Shown here: positions 1-8,702 of the stretch, piece after piece
Numbering within the stretch: position 1 is the first letter of the stretch
Layout of the letters: the number at the start of each line of letters is the position of its first letter
From: Fontisubflavum oceani
GTDB taxonomy: Bacteria; Pseudomonadota; Alphaproteobacteria; Rhodobacterales; Rhodobacteraceae
Length of the DNA stretch: 64,000 nucleotides
NCBI RefSeq assembly: GCF_030407165.1
Contig: NZ_CP129111.1
Coordinates: 2,170,001-2,234,000 of the forward strand
Direction of reading: 5' to 3'
The notes under the pieces: model-generated
Seen by the model: only the letters and a program-made list of their open reading frames with translations
Databases searched by the model: none
What the model was told of the DNA's origin: nothing
Translations under genes and position numbers: made by a program

Positions 1-509
1 CAGCCAAGGATGGGCTGCGCAGGCTTCATCCTGAAGACTGGATGGCCTTTCGCGATATCCGGTTGGACATGCTGCGCCGGGATCCGACGGCATTTGGCTC
101 CACCCATGCCGATTGGGCGGGCAAACCCCAGGCCGAAATTGAGGCTTGGATCGCCAAGATGCATCTATTTGCCGTTGTCGAGGGCGGCCGATGCCTGGCC
201 ACCGCCGCGTGGTATCCGCTGCCGGGCGCGACCGTGCGCCACCGCGGCGCCGTCATCGCGGTTTACACCCGGCCCGAAGCCCGCGGACGGGGATTGTTTC
301 GACAGGTGATGACGGCGGTGGAACGCGACGCCAAAGCTTCGAGCATTTTGCAGCTTGAATTGGACGTGTCCGCTGACCAAGACGCGGCGCAATCGGCCTA
401 TTTGGCGCAAGGTTACGCCATCCTGGGCCGCAGCCCCCGGGCGCTTTGTCATGATGGGGTCTATTGCGACATGATCATGATGCTGAAACGGCTTGATCGG
501 GACGCTTGA
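1..509 (+). CDS. GNAT family N-acetyltransferase (5' end outside window)
   Basis: The reading frame is open from base 3, and the residues before the first ATG at 42 (GLRRLHPEDW, then MAFRDIRL) are a typical GNAT N-terminus, so the true start lies upstream of the window. The protein shows the acetyl-CoA pyrophosphate-binding segment near the middle (VYTRPEARGRGLFRQ, an R/Q-x-x-G-x-G/A-like motif) and the C-terminal AQGYAILGR segment typical of the fold. GNAT enzymes transfer acetyl from acetyl-CoA to an amine; the substrate cannot be read from the sequence. It is followed 51 bases later by hisD on the same strand. The family assignment is firm, the specific role unknown. Confidence 0.8.
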   Translation, partial: AKDGLRRLHPEDWMAFRDIRLDMLRRDPTAFGSTHADWAGKPQAEIEAWIAKMHLFAVVEGGRCLATAAWYPLPGATVRHRGAVIAVYTRPEARGRGLFRQVMTAVERDAKASSILQLELDVSADQDAAQSAYLAQGYAILGRSPRALCHDGVYCDMIMMLKRLDRDA

Positions 510-560
510 GGCCGGTGCCGTGGCACGCTATGGCTCGCCAGAAGCAATAGAGGCAGGGAT

Positions 561-1889
561 ATGCCGGTTTTTCTGAACAGCACCGACCCGGATTTTGAGA
601 CGCGGTTTGCAGCGCTTCTTGAGATGAAGCGTGAGGATGCGCCCGAGGTTGATGATGCCGTGGCCGAGATCATCGGCGATGTGCGTGACAGAGGGGATAA
701 GGCGGTCATCGAATTGACCGAGCGGTTTGACCGCCTCGCGTTGATGCCCGAGACGCTGGCCTTCACGTCTGAGGAGATCGCTGACGCCATCGACCAGGTG
801 CCGACCGACGAACGCGCCGCATTGGAACTGGCCGCTGACCGTATCCGCGCCTATCACGCGCGTCAGATGCCCGAGGATCAGAGCTGGACCGATGAGAGCG
901 GTGCGCGGCTTGGCTGGCGTTGGACGCCGGTTTCCGCCGCCGGGCTTTATGTGCCCGGTGGGCTTGCGAGCTATCCCTCTTCGGTGCTGATGAACGCGAT
1001 CCCGGCGCAGGTGGCCGGCGTCGAACGGCTGGTGATCTGCGCGCCGACACCCGATGGCGTCGTGAATCCTCTGGTTCTCTTGGCCGCGCATCTGTCCGGC
1101 GTCGAGATGATTTATCGGATCGGCGGTGCGCAGGCCATCGCCGCGATGGCCTATGGCACCAACACTATCGCGCCGGTCGACAAAATTACCGGACCTGGCA
1201 ATGCCTATGTGGCCGCCGCCAAGCGGCGGGTCTTCGGCAAGGTTGGGATCGATATGATCGCGGGGCCGTCCGAGATTCTGGTGATTGCAGATCAGGACAA
1301 TGATCCCGATTGGATTGCGGTCGATCTGCTGAGCCAAGCCGAACATGACGAAAGCGCGCAATCGATCCTGATCACCGATGATGCCGGTTTTGGCCAAGCA
1401 GTGGCCCAAGCGGTTGAAAAACGGCTGGAAAGCCTGGAGCGGCGGGCGATTGCGGGCCCAAGCTGGCGCGACTATGGCGCGGTGATCATCGTGCGCGATC
1501 TGGAGGAAGCGGCGGCCTTATCGAACCGCGTCGCGCCCGAACATCTGGAACTCTGCGTTGCCGACCCGACAGCACTCTCGGCGCAGATCAAACATGCAGG
1601 CGCGATTTTCCTCGGCCAATGGACGCCCGAAGCGATTGGTGACTATGTCGGTGGACCGAACCATGTGCTGCCCACGGCGCGCTCGGCCCGGTTTTCCTCG
1701 GGTCTCAGCGTCATGGATTTCCTCAAACGCACCACTTTGGCGGAAATGACCCCTGCGGCTTTGCGCGCCATAGGCCCGGCGGCGGAAACTCTGGCACGAT
1801 CCGAAAGCCTAGAGGCGCATGGTCTGTCCGTGCGCGCCCGTTTAGACCGTTTGAATGAAGGCCCGTTGGAAGAAGGCCCCGCAGAGTAA
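561..1889 (+). CDS. hisD: Histidinol dehydrogenase
   Basis: This is a 442-residue protein of normal family length. HisD oxidises L-histidinol to L-histidine with two NAD+ in the last two steps of histidine synthesis, in the cytosol, using a zinc site. Visible family features are the KITGPGNAYVAAAKR stretch in the middle, the GVDMIAGPSE-like segment (here GIDMIAGPSE), the AEHDESAQS metal/substrate segment and the C-terminal GDYVGGPNHVLPT motif with its His. The start ATG lies after a purine-rich AGGCAGGG stretch. The stop TAA overlaps the ATG of the UPF0262 gene by one base, implying translational coupling. The hisD-UPF0262-phosphatase order is typical of Rhodobacterales. Confidence 0.97.
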   Translation: MPVFLNSTDPDFETRFAALLEMKREDAPEVDDAVAEIIGDVRDRGDKAVIELTERFDRLALMPETLAFTSEEIADAIDQVPTDERAALELAADRIRAYHARQMPEDQSWTDESGARLGWRWTPVSAAGLYVPGGLASYPSSVLMNAIPAQVAGVERLVICAPTPDGVVNPLVLLAAHLSGVEMIYRIGGAQAIAAMAYGTNTIAPVDKITGPGNAYVAAAKRRVFGKVGIDMIAGPSEILVIADQDNDPDWIAVDLLSQAEHDESAQSILITDDAGFGQAVAQAVEKRLESLERRAIAGPSWRDYGAVIIVRDLEEAAALSNRVAPEHLELCVADPTALSAQIKHAGAIFLGQWTPEAIGDYVGGPNHVLPTARSARFSSGLSVMDFLKRTTLAEMTPAALRAIGPAAETLARSESLEAHGLSVRARLDRLNEGPLEEGPAE

Positions 1890-2371
1890 TGACAATGCAC
1901 TTATGCCATATTGAGATCGACACCACCGGCTTGCCCGCCCCCACGCCCGAGATCGAACAGGAGCGGAAGGTCGCGATTTTTGACCTGTTGGAGGACAACT
2001 CTTTCGTCCTACCTGCCCGCGAGGATCGCGACGTACCCGCCGGACCCTACCGGCTGACCCTCGCAATCCGCGAGAAGCGGTTGGTGTTTGACGTAACCAC
2101 CGAGGGCGGGGATGCGGCGGCGGAGTTTCACCTCTCGCTCAGCCCGTTTCGGCAGGTCGTCAAAGACTACTGGCAAATCTGCGAAAGCTATTTCGACGCG
2201 GTGAAAAAGCTGCCCCCCAGCCAGATCGAGGCCATCGATATGGCGCGGCGGGGGATCCACAACGAGGGGGCCCGTGTGTTGCAAGAGCGGTTGGAGGGCA
2301 AAGCCGCGCTTGATCTGGATACCGCACGGCGGCTCTTCACGCTGATCTGCGTGTTGCATTTCGGGGCCTAG
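1889..2371 (+). CDS. UPF0262 family protein
   Basis: A 160-residue protein that matches my memory of the UPF0262 family: N-terminal HLCHIEID, the QERKVAIFDLLEDN segment, the SPFRQVVKDYWQICESYF block and the DMARRGIHNEGA segment. Its function is unknown. It is encoded one base overlapping hisD and five bases before the phosphatase gene, so it is part of the same transcription unit, as in related alphaproteobacteria. No membrane segment or signal peptide is visible. Conservation next to hisD does not by itself indicate a role in histidine synthesis. Confidence 0.9.
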   Translation: MTMHLCHIEIDTTGLPAPTPEIEQERKVAIFDLLEDNSFVLPAREDRDVPAGPYRLTLAIREKRLVFDVTTEGGDAAAEFHLSLSPFRQVVKDYWQICESYFDAVKKLPPSQIEAIDMARRGIHNEGARVLQERLEGKAALDLDTARRLFTLICVLHFGA

Positions 2372-2376
2372 GCACG

Positions 2377-2841
2377 GTGTCCGACGACTTCCCCCAATCG
2401 GTTTTGTTCTGCTGCGATCATAATTCGACGCGGTCGCCGATGGCCGAAGGGTTGATGAAGAAGTTCTATGGCCACCGGGCCTATGTGCAGTCGGCCGGGG
2501 TGAAGCATGAGTTGGAAATCGATGGCTTCGCCGTCGCCGTCTGCGATGAGATGGGGGTTGAACTGGCCCGCCATCAAGTGCGCAGTTTCGATGAGATGCA
2601 GGAATGGGGTGATGACCTGTCGGGCTTCGACCTGATTATCGCCTTGTCACCGGCCAGCCAGCGCAAAGCCCTTGAATTTACGCGGCATTATCACCTGGAT
2701 GTGGAGTATTGGCCGATCATGGACCCCACCGGATTGGGGGAAACGCGAGAGGCAAAACTTGCGGCCTATCGCCAGACCCGAGACCAGATCATCAGCCAGA
2801 TGCAGGCCCGCTTTGGCCCGCCAACGGAGGAGCAGGCATGA
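2377..2841 (+). CDS. Low-molecular-weight protein tyrosine phosphatase / arsenate reductase-like
   Basis: A 154-residue protein that probably starts at GTG 2377, five bases after the UPF0262 stop, so translation is likely coupled. The N-terminal P-loop CDHNSTR fits the C-x5-R phosphatase signature (cysteine nucleophile and arginine). It is followed by SPMAEGLMKK, and the DPTGLGE segment near the C-terminus supplies the general-acid aspartate. Members dephosphorylate protein tyrosine or reduce arsenate; the sequence alone does not decide between them. The final TGA overlaps the next ATG by four bases (ATGA). Confidence 0.88.
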   Translation: MSDDFPQSVLFCCDHNSTRSPMAEGLMKKFYGHRAYVQSAGVKHELEIDGFAVAVCDEMGVELARHQVRSFDEMQEWGDDLSGFDLIIALSPASQRKALEFTRHYHLDVEYWPIMDPTGLGETREAKLAAYRQTRDQIISQMQARFGPPTEEQA

Positions 2842-3236
2842 GCCAGGATGTGATCACCCGCTACTATGCAGCGTTCAACGCAGACGATATTGCGGGAATG
2901 CTCGATTGCCTGACCGAGGATGTCGCCCATCATGTGAACGAGGGCGGTGTGCGGGTCGGCAAAGACGCGTTCGAAGCGTTTTGCGCCCATATGAACCGCT
3001 GTTACCAGGAGCGTCTTGAGGATATCGCGGTGATGCGATCCGAAGATGGCACCCGGGCGGCGGTGGAGTTCACGGTGCATGGCCGGTATCTTGAAACGGA
3101 TGACGGGTTGCCCGAAGCGCGGGGGCAGACTTATGTCCTGCCAGCGGGGACATTTTTCTCGCTTTCAGGGAGTAAAATCGCGCGCGTGGTGACCTACTAC
3201 AACTTGGCCGACTGGACGCGCCAAGTCTCGGCATGA
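2838..3236 (+). CDS. NTF2/SnoaL-like ketosteroid-isomerase-related protein
   Basis: The 132-residue protein starts at ATG 2838 (MSQDVITRYY), which overlaps the upstream stop as ATGA and follows GGAGGAG. Upstream in-frame starts would run deep into the phosphatase gene. The layout is that of the cone-shaped NTF2 fold: N-terminal helices (YYAAFNADDIAGMLDCL), TEDVAHHVNEGG, then alternating strands ending in KIARVVTYYNLADW. Such proteins are small hydrolases, isomerases or binding domains and the activity is not predictable. It lies in a block of three genes (2838-4713) inserted between the phosphatase gene and infA and overlaps the next gene by four bases. Confidence 0.85.
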   Translation: MSQDVITRYYAAFNADDIAGMLDCLTEDVAHHVNEGGVRVGKDAFEAFCAHMNRCYQERLEDIAVMRSEDGTRAAVEFTVHGRYLETDDGLPEARGQTYVLPAGTFFSLSGSKIARVVTYYNLADWTRQVSA

Positions 3237-3820
3237 GCCTCCGCTATCAGACGTTCATCGGGGCGGAGGTGGCCGAGATCATCGATGACCTGGCCCGGCT
3301 CCGGATCACCGTCTTCCGGGATTGGCCGTATCTTTATGATGGTGACCTGGCTTATGAGCGGGCCTATCTGCAGCGCTATGTGAAGCCCGGTGTGATCGTT
3401 GTGGGCACATTCGATGATACGGAGATGGTCGGGGCGGCCACCGGCATGCCGCTCATCGAACATGCCGATGATTTCGCAGCGGCCTTTGCCGGGCAGGATA
3501 TCGACTTCAAAGATGTGTTCTACTGCGCTGAATCTGTTTTGTTTCCTGCCTATCGCGGCCATGGCGTCGGACACCATTTCTTCGATGCGCGAGAAGCTTA
3601 TGCCAAGGCAGAAGGCTTTCCGTTTTCCGCCTTCTGCGGTGTGATCCGGCCAGAGAGCCACCCAAGCCGCCCTGCAGGGTATCGACCGCTTGATCCCTTC
3701 TGGCGAAAACGCGGCTACAGCCCGGTGCCCGGCGCAATTGCCCATTTCAAATGGCGCGATATCAGCGATGATGCGGAGACCGAGAAGCCGCTGCAATTCT
3801 GGATGAAAGCTTTGACATGA
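3233..3820 (+). CDS. GNAT family N-acetyltransferase
   Basis: A 195-residue protein that starts in an ATGA overlap with the preceding gene. GNAT-like features are the N-terminal strand-helix (AEIIDDLARLRITVFRDWPYLYDG), a central strand with ESVLFPAYRGHGVGHHFFD, where RGHGVG is the acetyl-CoA phosphate-binding loop, and a C-terminal GYRPLDPFWRKRGYSP segment. This version with a long C-terminal 'FWRKRGY' block is common in Rhodobacterales. The substrate is unknown. It ends four bases into the nitrilase-family gene, so the three inserted genes are tightly coupled. Confidence 0.85.
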   Translation: MSLRYQTFIGAEVAEIIDDLARLRITVFRDWPYLYDGDLAYERAYLQRYVKPGVIVVGTFDDTEMVGAATGMPLIEHADDFAAAFAGQDIDFKDVFYCAESVLFPAYRGHGVGHHFFDAREAYAKAEGFPFSAFCGVIRPESHPSRPAGYRPLDPFWRKRGYSPVPGAIAHFKWRDISDDAETEKPLQFWMKALT

Positions 3821-4713
3821 GATTAGCCGCCGCCGCCTATCCGATCGACCCGCTGCCCGATTGGGCCGCTTATGAAGCGAAGATTTCGGCTTGGGTGGCG
3901 GATGCGGCGGGGCGGGGGGCCGAGCTTCTGGTCTTCCCGGAATATGGCGCGATGGAGCTGGCCTATATCGACGGGCCGGAGGCGGCGGGTGATCTGGAAC
4001 TGAGCCTGTCTGCAGTCAGCGGGCGGATGGCTGACGCGCTGGCACTGCAAATGCGCCTGGCCGCTCGGTTCGGGGTGCATATCCTGACCGCCTCGGCCCC
4101 GGTTTTTAATCAATATGACCGTCCAGTTAATCGCGCGCATTTGATCGGGCCCGGCGGGTTGATCGGTGTGCAGGATAAACAGATCATGACCCGGTTTGAG
4201 CGGGAGGTCTGGCACGTCCGGACCGGCGGGCCGCTGCAAGTCTTCGAGACGCCGATAGGACGGATCGGAATTCTGATTTGTTATGACGCCGAATTCCCGC
4301 TTTTGGGCCGGGCGCTGGCCGAAGCTGGGGTGGAGATCATCCTCGCGCCGTCCTGCACCGATGCGCTGGCGGGTTATAGCCGGGTCCGGGTCGGTGCTAT
4401 GGCGCGCGCCCTGGAAAATCAATGTGTTGTGGTCCATGCGCCAACCGTCGGCGCGGCGCCATGGTCGCCCGCCGTTGACGAGAATGTGGGCGCAGCCGCA
4501 ATTTATGGACCACCCGATCTGGGCTTCCCGCCCACCGGTGTCATCGCCGAAGGGGCAATGAATGCGCCGGGATGGGTGCTGGCAGAGATCGACCGGGCGG
4601 CGATCGCGAAGGTCCGCGCCGAGGGGGCTGTCTTCAACTTGGCCCATTGGCCGGAGAGCGCCGTGCGCGCCACGCTTGGCCCAGAAATCCCGCCCGACGC
4701 AGATTTGCCTTGA
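3817..4713 (+). CDS. Carbon-nitrogen hydrolase (nitrilase superfamily amidase)
   Basis: A 298-residue protein with the complete Glu-Lys-Cys triad of the nitrilase superfamily: Glu in LVFPEYGAME (about residue 47), Lys in VQDKQIMTRFE (about residue 125) and the nucleophile Cys in ILICYDAEFP (about residue 158). Members hydrolyse amides or nitriles; branch assignment is not possible by eye, but the C-terminal length suits a stand-alone amidase. It is the last of three ATGA-coupled genes (NTF2-like, GNAT, hydrolase), suggesting a small co-expressed unit, perhaps for acylation and deacylation of an amine (inference). Confidence 0.9.
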   Translation: MRLAAAAYPIDPLPDWAAYEAKISAWVADAAGRGAELLVFPEYGAMELAYIDGPEAAGDLELSLSAVSGRMADALALQMRLAARFGVHILTASAPVFNQYDRPVNRAHLIGPGGLIGVQDKQIMTRFEREVWHVRTGGPLQVFETPIGRIGILICYDAEFPLLGRALAEAGVEIILAPSCTDALAGYSRVRVGAMARALENQCVVVHAPTVGAAPWSPAVDENVGAAAIYGPPDLGFPPTGVIAEGAMNAPGWVLAEIDRAAIAKVRAEGAVFNLAHWPESAVRATLGPEIPPDADLP

Positions 4714-4782
4714 AAATCGGCTGCTCAAGGCGCATTTAGCCGCTACCCGCAGATTGGGCGGGGCGTTAAGCAAGGAGAGACC

Positions 4783-5001
4783 ATGGCCAAGGAAGAAATG
4801 CTCGAATTTCCCGGCGTCGTGAAGGAACTCCTGCCAAATGCGACATTCCGGGTCGAGCTAGAGAACGGCCATGAGATCATCGCACATACGGCAGGCAAGA
4901 TGCGCAAGAACCGAATTCGGGTTCTGGCGGGCGACAAGGTTCAGGTGGAAATGACGCCATATGACCTGACCAAGGGTCGTATCAACTATCGCTTCAAGTA
5001 A
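4783..5001 (+). CDS. infA: Translation initiation factor IF-1
   Basis: A 72-residue S1/OB-fold protein with the near-invariant core (FPGVVKELLPNATFRVELENG, then HEIIAHTAGKMRKNRIRVLAGDKV) and C-terminal YDLTKGRINYRFK. It binds the ribosomal A site during initiation. A strong ribosome binding site, AAGGAGA, lies six bases before the ATG. The normal length and match leave little doubt. Confidence 0.98.
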   Translation: MAKEEMLEFPGVVKELLPNATFRVELENGHEIIAHTAGKMRKNRIRVLAGDKVQVEMTPYDLTKGRINYRFK

Positions 5002-5059
5002 GCATGACCGTGATCCGAAAGACCGACTCCGGTCCTCGGGCGCGTTCTGAGATCACGAT

Positions 5060-5635
5060 ATGAGACTGATCCTCGGATCGGGCAGCCCTCGCCGGAAAGA
5101 GCTTCTGGCGGTTTTGGGCGTTACACCGGACGCGATCCAAGCCCCAGATATTGATGAAGATCCCGAGTCTGGCGAGTTGCCGCGCCCCTATTGCGCGCGG
5201 GTGGCGCGGGAGAAGGCGCTGGCGGTGCAAGCGGGGCCGGATGATTTGGTGCTCTGCGCGGACACAACCGTGGCAATGGGCCGCCGGATCATGGGCAAAC
5301 CGCGCGATGCGGGCGAGGCGGCGGCGTTTCTTCTGGCGCTCTCCGGGCGGCGGCACCGGGTAATTACGGCGGTGGCGCTCCGCCGAGGCGCGCAGATTTG
5401 GGAACGCTGCGTGGAAAGCCGGGTGCAGATGAAGCGGCTCAGCGATGTGGAATTGAATGGCTATCTCGCGACCGGGGATTGGCAAGGCAAAGCGGGAGGA
5501 TACTCGATCCAAGGTCCCGCCGGCGCGTTCATCCCTTGGATCAGCGGGAGCCATTCCGCAATTGTCGGCCTGCCCTTGGCCGAAACCGCCACAATGCTGC
5601 AGGCGGCGGGCTGGCCAGTTTGGAGGCAGGGATGA
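5060..5635 (+). CDS. maf: Maf family nucleotide pyrophosphatase
   Basis: A 191-residue protein with the Maf signature LGSGSPRRKELL at the N-terminus, the DEDPESGELP segment, ADTTVAMGRRIMGKP and the C-terminal GGYSIQGPAGAFI block. Maf proteins hydrolyse non-canonical or methylated nucleoside triphosphates to monophosphates. The start ATG follows an inverted repeat (CGTGATC at 5009-5015 with GATCACG at 5051-5057), which may form a stem just before the start. The stop overlaps the RNase G-like start (ATGA). Confidence 0.93.
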   Translation: MRLILGSGSPRRKELLAVLGVTPDAIQAPDIDEDPESGELPRPYCARVAREKALAVQAGPDDLVLCADTTVAMGRRIMGKPRDAGEAAAFLLALSGRRHRVITAVALRRGAQIWERCVESRVQMKRLSDVELNGYLATGDWQGKAGGYSIQGPAGAFIPWISGSHSAIVGLPLAETATMLQAAGWPVWRQG

Positions 5636-6677
5636 AGGGCCGGATTGTCCTGCTGGACGAGGTCGCGGGCCGGAAAGCGGCGGCCTTGATGGTTGATGGG
5701 CGCCTGGAAGACTTGGCCGTGGACCCGGATGAGGCCGCGCCCCCGCGCCGGGCGCGATTCTGCGCGCGGTTTGCGATCGGCCTTTGAAAGGGCAGGGCGG
5801 GATGATGCTGCGCTTGCCCGATGGCAATGGGTTTCTGCGCCAAGGCAAAGGGTTGGCGCCAGGGCAGACGCTCCTGGTGCAGGTCACGGGGCTGGGCGAG
5901 GGCGGCAAAGCCACGCCGGTCACCACACGCCTGCTCTTCAAGAGCCGCTATGCGATCATCACGCCGGATGCGCCAGGTGTGAACATTGCCCGCTCGATCC
6001 GGGACGAGGCCGAGCGAGAGCGGCTGCTGGAAATCGCGCATGAGGCAATGGCAGGCGCGCCGGAGAGCCATGGGCTGATCCTCCGCAGTGCGGTGGACGG
6101 TGTGGACGATGAGGAGATATCGGGCGACATCGCCGCGATGCGCGATCTGGCGGCGGCGATGCTCGGGGATGCCGAGGGTGCGCCGGAACTGCTTTTGGAC
6201 GCGCCAGATGCGCATCATCTGGCATGGCGGGATTGGGCTGTGCCGGATCCCGATGAGGTGTTGGAGCGCCCCGAATGTTTTGCCGATCTTGGTGTCTTGG
6301 ACGCGGTTGAGGCCCTTCTGACGCCCGCCCTCCGGCTGTCTGCTGGGGCAACCGCGATGATTGAGCCGACCTCTGCGCTGGTTGCGGTCGATGTGAACAC
6401 CGGCGCCGACACGTCTTTGGCGGCGGGTTTGAAGGCCAATCTGGCTCTGGCTCGCGATCTGCCTCGGCAATTGCGCTTGCGAGGGTTGGCCGGCCAGATC
6501 ACCCTTGATGTTGCGCCGATGCCCAAGAAAGACCGACGACAGTTCGAAGATGCCCTCCGCCGCGCCTTCCGCGCCGACGCCACCGATACGGCTCTTGCAG
6601 GCTGGACCCCGCTTGGCCATTTTGAGCTGCAACGCAAACGCGACCGCTGGCCCCTGACGGAGCTTTGGCCAAGATGA
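5632..6677 (+). pseudogene. Ribonuclease E/G family protein, one-base frameshift
   Basis: A short RNase E/G family protein of the type found in Rhodobacterales after maf. The first 50 or so residues (MKGRIVLLDEV ... VDPDEAAPP) are in one frame; from 5784 (MKGQGGMMLRLPDG, then GFLRQGKGLAPGQ) the rest is in another. Around 5745-5783 the second frame reads PGAILRAVCDRPLKGQG, the expected joining segment, so a single base is missing at the C5 run 5740-5744. Restored length is about 348 residues, including the catalytic DVNTG motif near 6391. It would cleave structured RNA or mature rRNA. Because the gene is normally kept and the shift sits in a homopolymer, a sequencing error is more likely than a true null. 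It overlaps maf and yacG by ATGA junctions. Confidence 0.85.
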
Positions 6678-6868
6678 CCTGCCCAATCTGCTCGAAAGAG
6701 ACCGATCCGAAATACCGCCCCTTCTGTTCGCGCCGCTGTGCGGATGTGGATTTAGGGCGCTGGTTGAACGGCAGTTATGCGGTGCCCTCGACCGATCCCG
6801 ACGATGTGGATGAGGTGATTGAGGCCATGGAAAACGCTCAGAAAACCACGCCGGATCGTCCGCATTGA
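6674..6868 (+). CDS. yacG: DNA gyrase inhibitor YacG (zinc-binding)
   Basis: A 64-residue protein that starts at ATG 6674 in an ATGA overlap with the RNase gene; a TTG nine bases upstream is less likely. The four cysteines are CPIC near the N-terminus and CSRRC about 16 residues later, followed by the family's ADVDLGRWLNGSYAVP motif. YacG binds one zinc and inhibits GyrB. The C-terminus is acidic and short, as in alphaproteobacterial versions. Confidence 0.93.
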   Translation: MTCPICSKETDPKYRPFCSRRCADVDLGRWLNGSYAVPSTDPDDVDEVIEAMENAQKTTPDRPH

Positions 6869-6977
6869 GGTGTTCTGGCGCGTCGTGAAAAAATTGCACC
6901 GCGCCCTATGGACAGCCCCCGCCCAAACCCCTAGAACGCCTGCACCCAACGGAGGCCACCGCGCCCCGTTTTCCCGT

Positions 6978-7052
6978 GCCCGGGTAGCTCAGGGGTAGAG
7001 CAGTGGATTGAAAATCCTCGTGTCGGTGGTTCGATTCCGCCCCCGGGCACCA
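6978..7052 (+). tRNA. tRNA-Phe (GAA)
   Basis: A 75-base cloverleaf. The acceptor stem is GCCCGGG paired with CCCGGGC and followed by an encoded ACCA; the D arm is GCTC-AGGGGTA-GAGC; the anticodon loop is TTGAAAA with anticodon GAA at 7010-7012; the T arm contains GGTTCGATTCC. The anticodon stem GTGGA/TCCTC has one T-T mismatch at the second pair. The 3' part (7008-7052) doubles as the left attachment repeat of the downstream element, which leaves this tRNA intact. Confidence 0.97.
7008..7052 (+). repeat. attL: left direct repeat of integrated element (3' end of tRNA-Phe)
   Basis: 45 bases from the anticodon loop to the CCA of tRNA-Phe recur at 23636-23680 in direct orientation with one mismatch (C at 7044, T at 23672). 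A tyrosine integrase gene starts about 100 bases inside. This is the classical arrangement for an element integrated into a tRNA 3' end. Confidence 0.93.
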
Positions 7053-7148
7053 TAACACTCTGATATTAATGTATAAAATCGGCCTCGTTGAGGCGTCGGC
7101 CTGATCCTGATAAGTTATACACAGTTCTACACTTCAGGATCGGCAAGC

Positions 7149-8417
7149 TTGGCCCGCACATCGTCGAAACCCAAAAAGTCAATTGATTCAATCGTGTCGC
7201 AGAAGCAGCTGCGCAAGGGGCTTGCGATCTACAAGACAGGACGAAGCCCATTTTGGTATCTGCGCCTGCGAGACCCGTTGCTCGGCAAGTACGTTGTTCG
7301 GTCGACGAAAGAGACCGTCCGTCTCGAAGCGATCAAGTCCGCTGAAGAGTTTGCGGACGGCTATCGAAGCCGGGCAGAGGATCCTTTTGCGCTGACGAAA
7401 TCGACGAGCTTTGAGCACTACGCCAAGGTGCTGATGGCGGCGCAGAAGGGGAAGTCCAAGTGGCTGGAAGGGGACAACAAACTGCTGAACCGCTCGAAGG
7501 ACGGGCTGATTGCCTACTTCGGCAAGTATGACGTGACGAAGATCACGCCCGGCATGGTCCGTGAGTACCTGCTGCACCTTGATGAGAACCGGGATCAACC
7601 GCTGGCCGGTTCGACGAAATCCAAACATGTGATCATCATCCGCAAGGTTCTGACATTGGCGGTTGAGGACGGGCTGATGCAAACCTTGCCGCCGATGCCG
7701 AAGGTCAAGACCGAAGACACGCCCAGGCACACGTTCACCGATAGTGAGTACAAGCGGTTCTGTAATGCCGCCGCCGAGTGTGCAAAATGCCGTGACACGG
7801 TTCGTGGCGTTCAGATCACCGGGCACCACGTCAAGATGTTCAAGTTCGTTGTGCACAGCTTCCTGCGGCCAACCGAGGGCGAGTTGTTCGGGTTGAAGCA
7901 CAAAGATATCCAGGCACACAGCAAGCCGAACTATCTGGAAATGAACATCCGGTCGGGAAAGACCGGTCGGCGATCCAGTGTGACGATGCCGCTTGGTGTT
8001 GCGTTGTATGGTGCCACGCTAAACCCGGCTTCTCCTGACAAGCCAGACCCGGAGAGCTACGTCTGGATGCCGGACTATCCGAACCGGCGCACGGCGATCA
8101 ACACGGCCCGCAGACTGTTCAATCATATCCTGGAGAAGGCTGATCTCGTTGACCCTGATCGCAAGCTGTCCCCGTACTCCCTACGCCACTACGCCCTTCA
8201 GGCCCGTCTGCGCAGCTCCAACGGCAAGGTGAACATCTATACGCTGGCGCAGAACGCTGGCACGTCCGTCGATCAGCTGGAGCGCTTCTACCTCAAGCGG
8301 ATGGCGCCTTCGAAGGAGATGATCGAGAACCTCCATACGGCGCCGCCGAAGGCAAAGGCCCCTCACCGATCACAAGATGATCATCTGTCGTTTCTGGAAG
8401 ATGACAGACACCCTTAG
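7149..8417 (+). CDS. Tyrosine recombinase / integrase adjacent to attL
   Basis: A 422-residue site-specific integrase starting at TTG 7149, the only plausible start for a full N-terminus. The N-terminal half is an arm- and core-binding region; the catalytic domain follows from about residue 195. Visible active-site elements are the first Arg in FLRPTEGELFGL, the His-x-x-Arg box read as SPYSLRHYALQ, and the C-terminal tyrosine in the DQLERFYLKR segment. The usual LGH before that tyrosine reads NAGTS here, a variant seen in some integrases of genomic islands. The position beside tRNA-Phe and inside the direct repeats makes it the likely integrase of the 7008-23680 element. Confidence 0.9.
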   Translation: MARTSSKPKKSIDSIVSQKQLRKGLAIYKTGRSPFWYLRLRDPLLGKYVVRSTKETVRLEAIKSAEEFADGYRSRAEDPFALTKSTSFEHYAKVLMAAQKGKSKWLEGDNKLLNRSKDGLIAYFGKYDVTKITPGMVREYLLHLDENRDQPLAGSTKSKHVIIIRKVLTLAVEDGLMQTLPPMPKVKTEDTPRHTFTDSEYKRFCNAAAECAKCRDTVRGVQITGHHVKMFKFVVHSFLRPTEGELFGLKHKDIQAHSKPNYLEMNIRSGKTGRRSSVTMPLGVALYGATLNPASPDKPDPESYVWMPDYPNRRTAINTARRLFNHILEKADLVDPDRKLSPYSLRHYALQARLRSSNGKVNIYTLAQNAGTSVDQLERFYLKRMAPSKEMIENLHTAPPKAKAPHRSQDDHLSFLEDDRHP

Positions 8418-8702
8418 GCGCTGATTGGCTCTGGTTTTGATCCGATGGCCTCGAAGCGGACATGTTCCAACTGCATCTTGAGACCCAAGCAACCGCAGGG
8501 CGGGCGGGAAGCCGACTTTCGCTGCTAGTGCGAATAAATTCCTAACGTGCTCAAAAGCAGACGTAGCAAGTCTTGTTCTGAGGGTTTCTGTTGAGCACTT
8601 ATTTTTTCTCGAAAGCTTCCAGATCGCCTCGAACTCTGCAACTAATGCGGCAACGCGCACGGACGGCTTTGGGCCTTAGGAAACCATCAAGGGTAATTAG
8701 CG

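Noticed and set aside
528..1409. Long minus-strand open frame opposite hisD
   Set aside because: GC-rich shadow of the hisD frame, with His/Arg/Pro-rich translation and no family resemblance.
5009..5057. Inverted repeat (7 bp arms) between infA and maf
   Set aside because: Too short and without a T tract to call a terminator or riboswitch; mentioned only with maf.
5541..6899. 452-codon minus-strand open frame
   Set aside because: Shadow of maf, the RNase G-like gene and yacG; low-complexity, Arg/Gln-rich translation.
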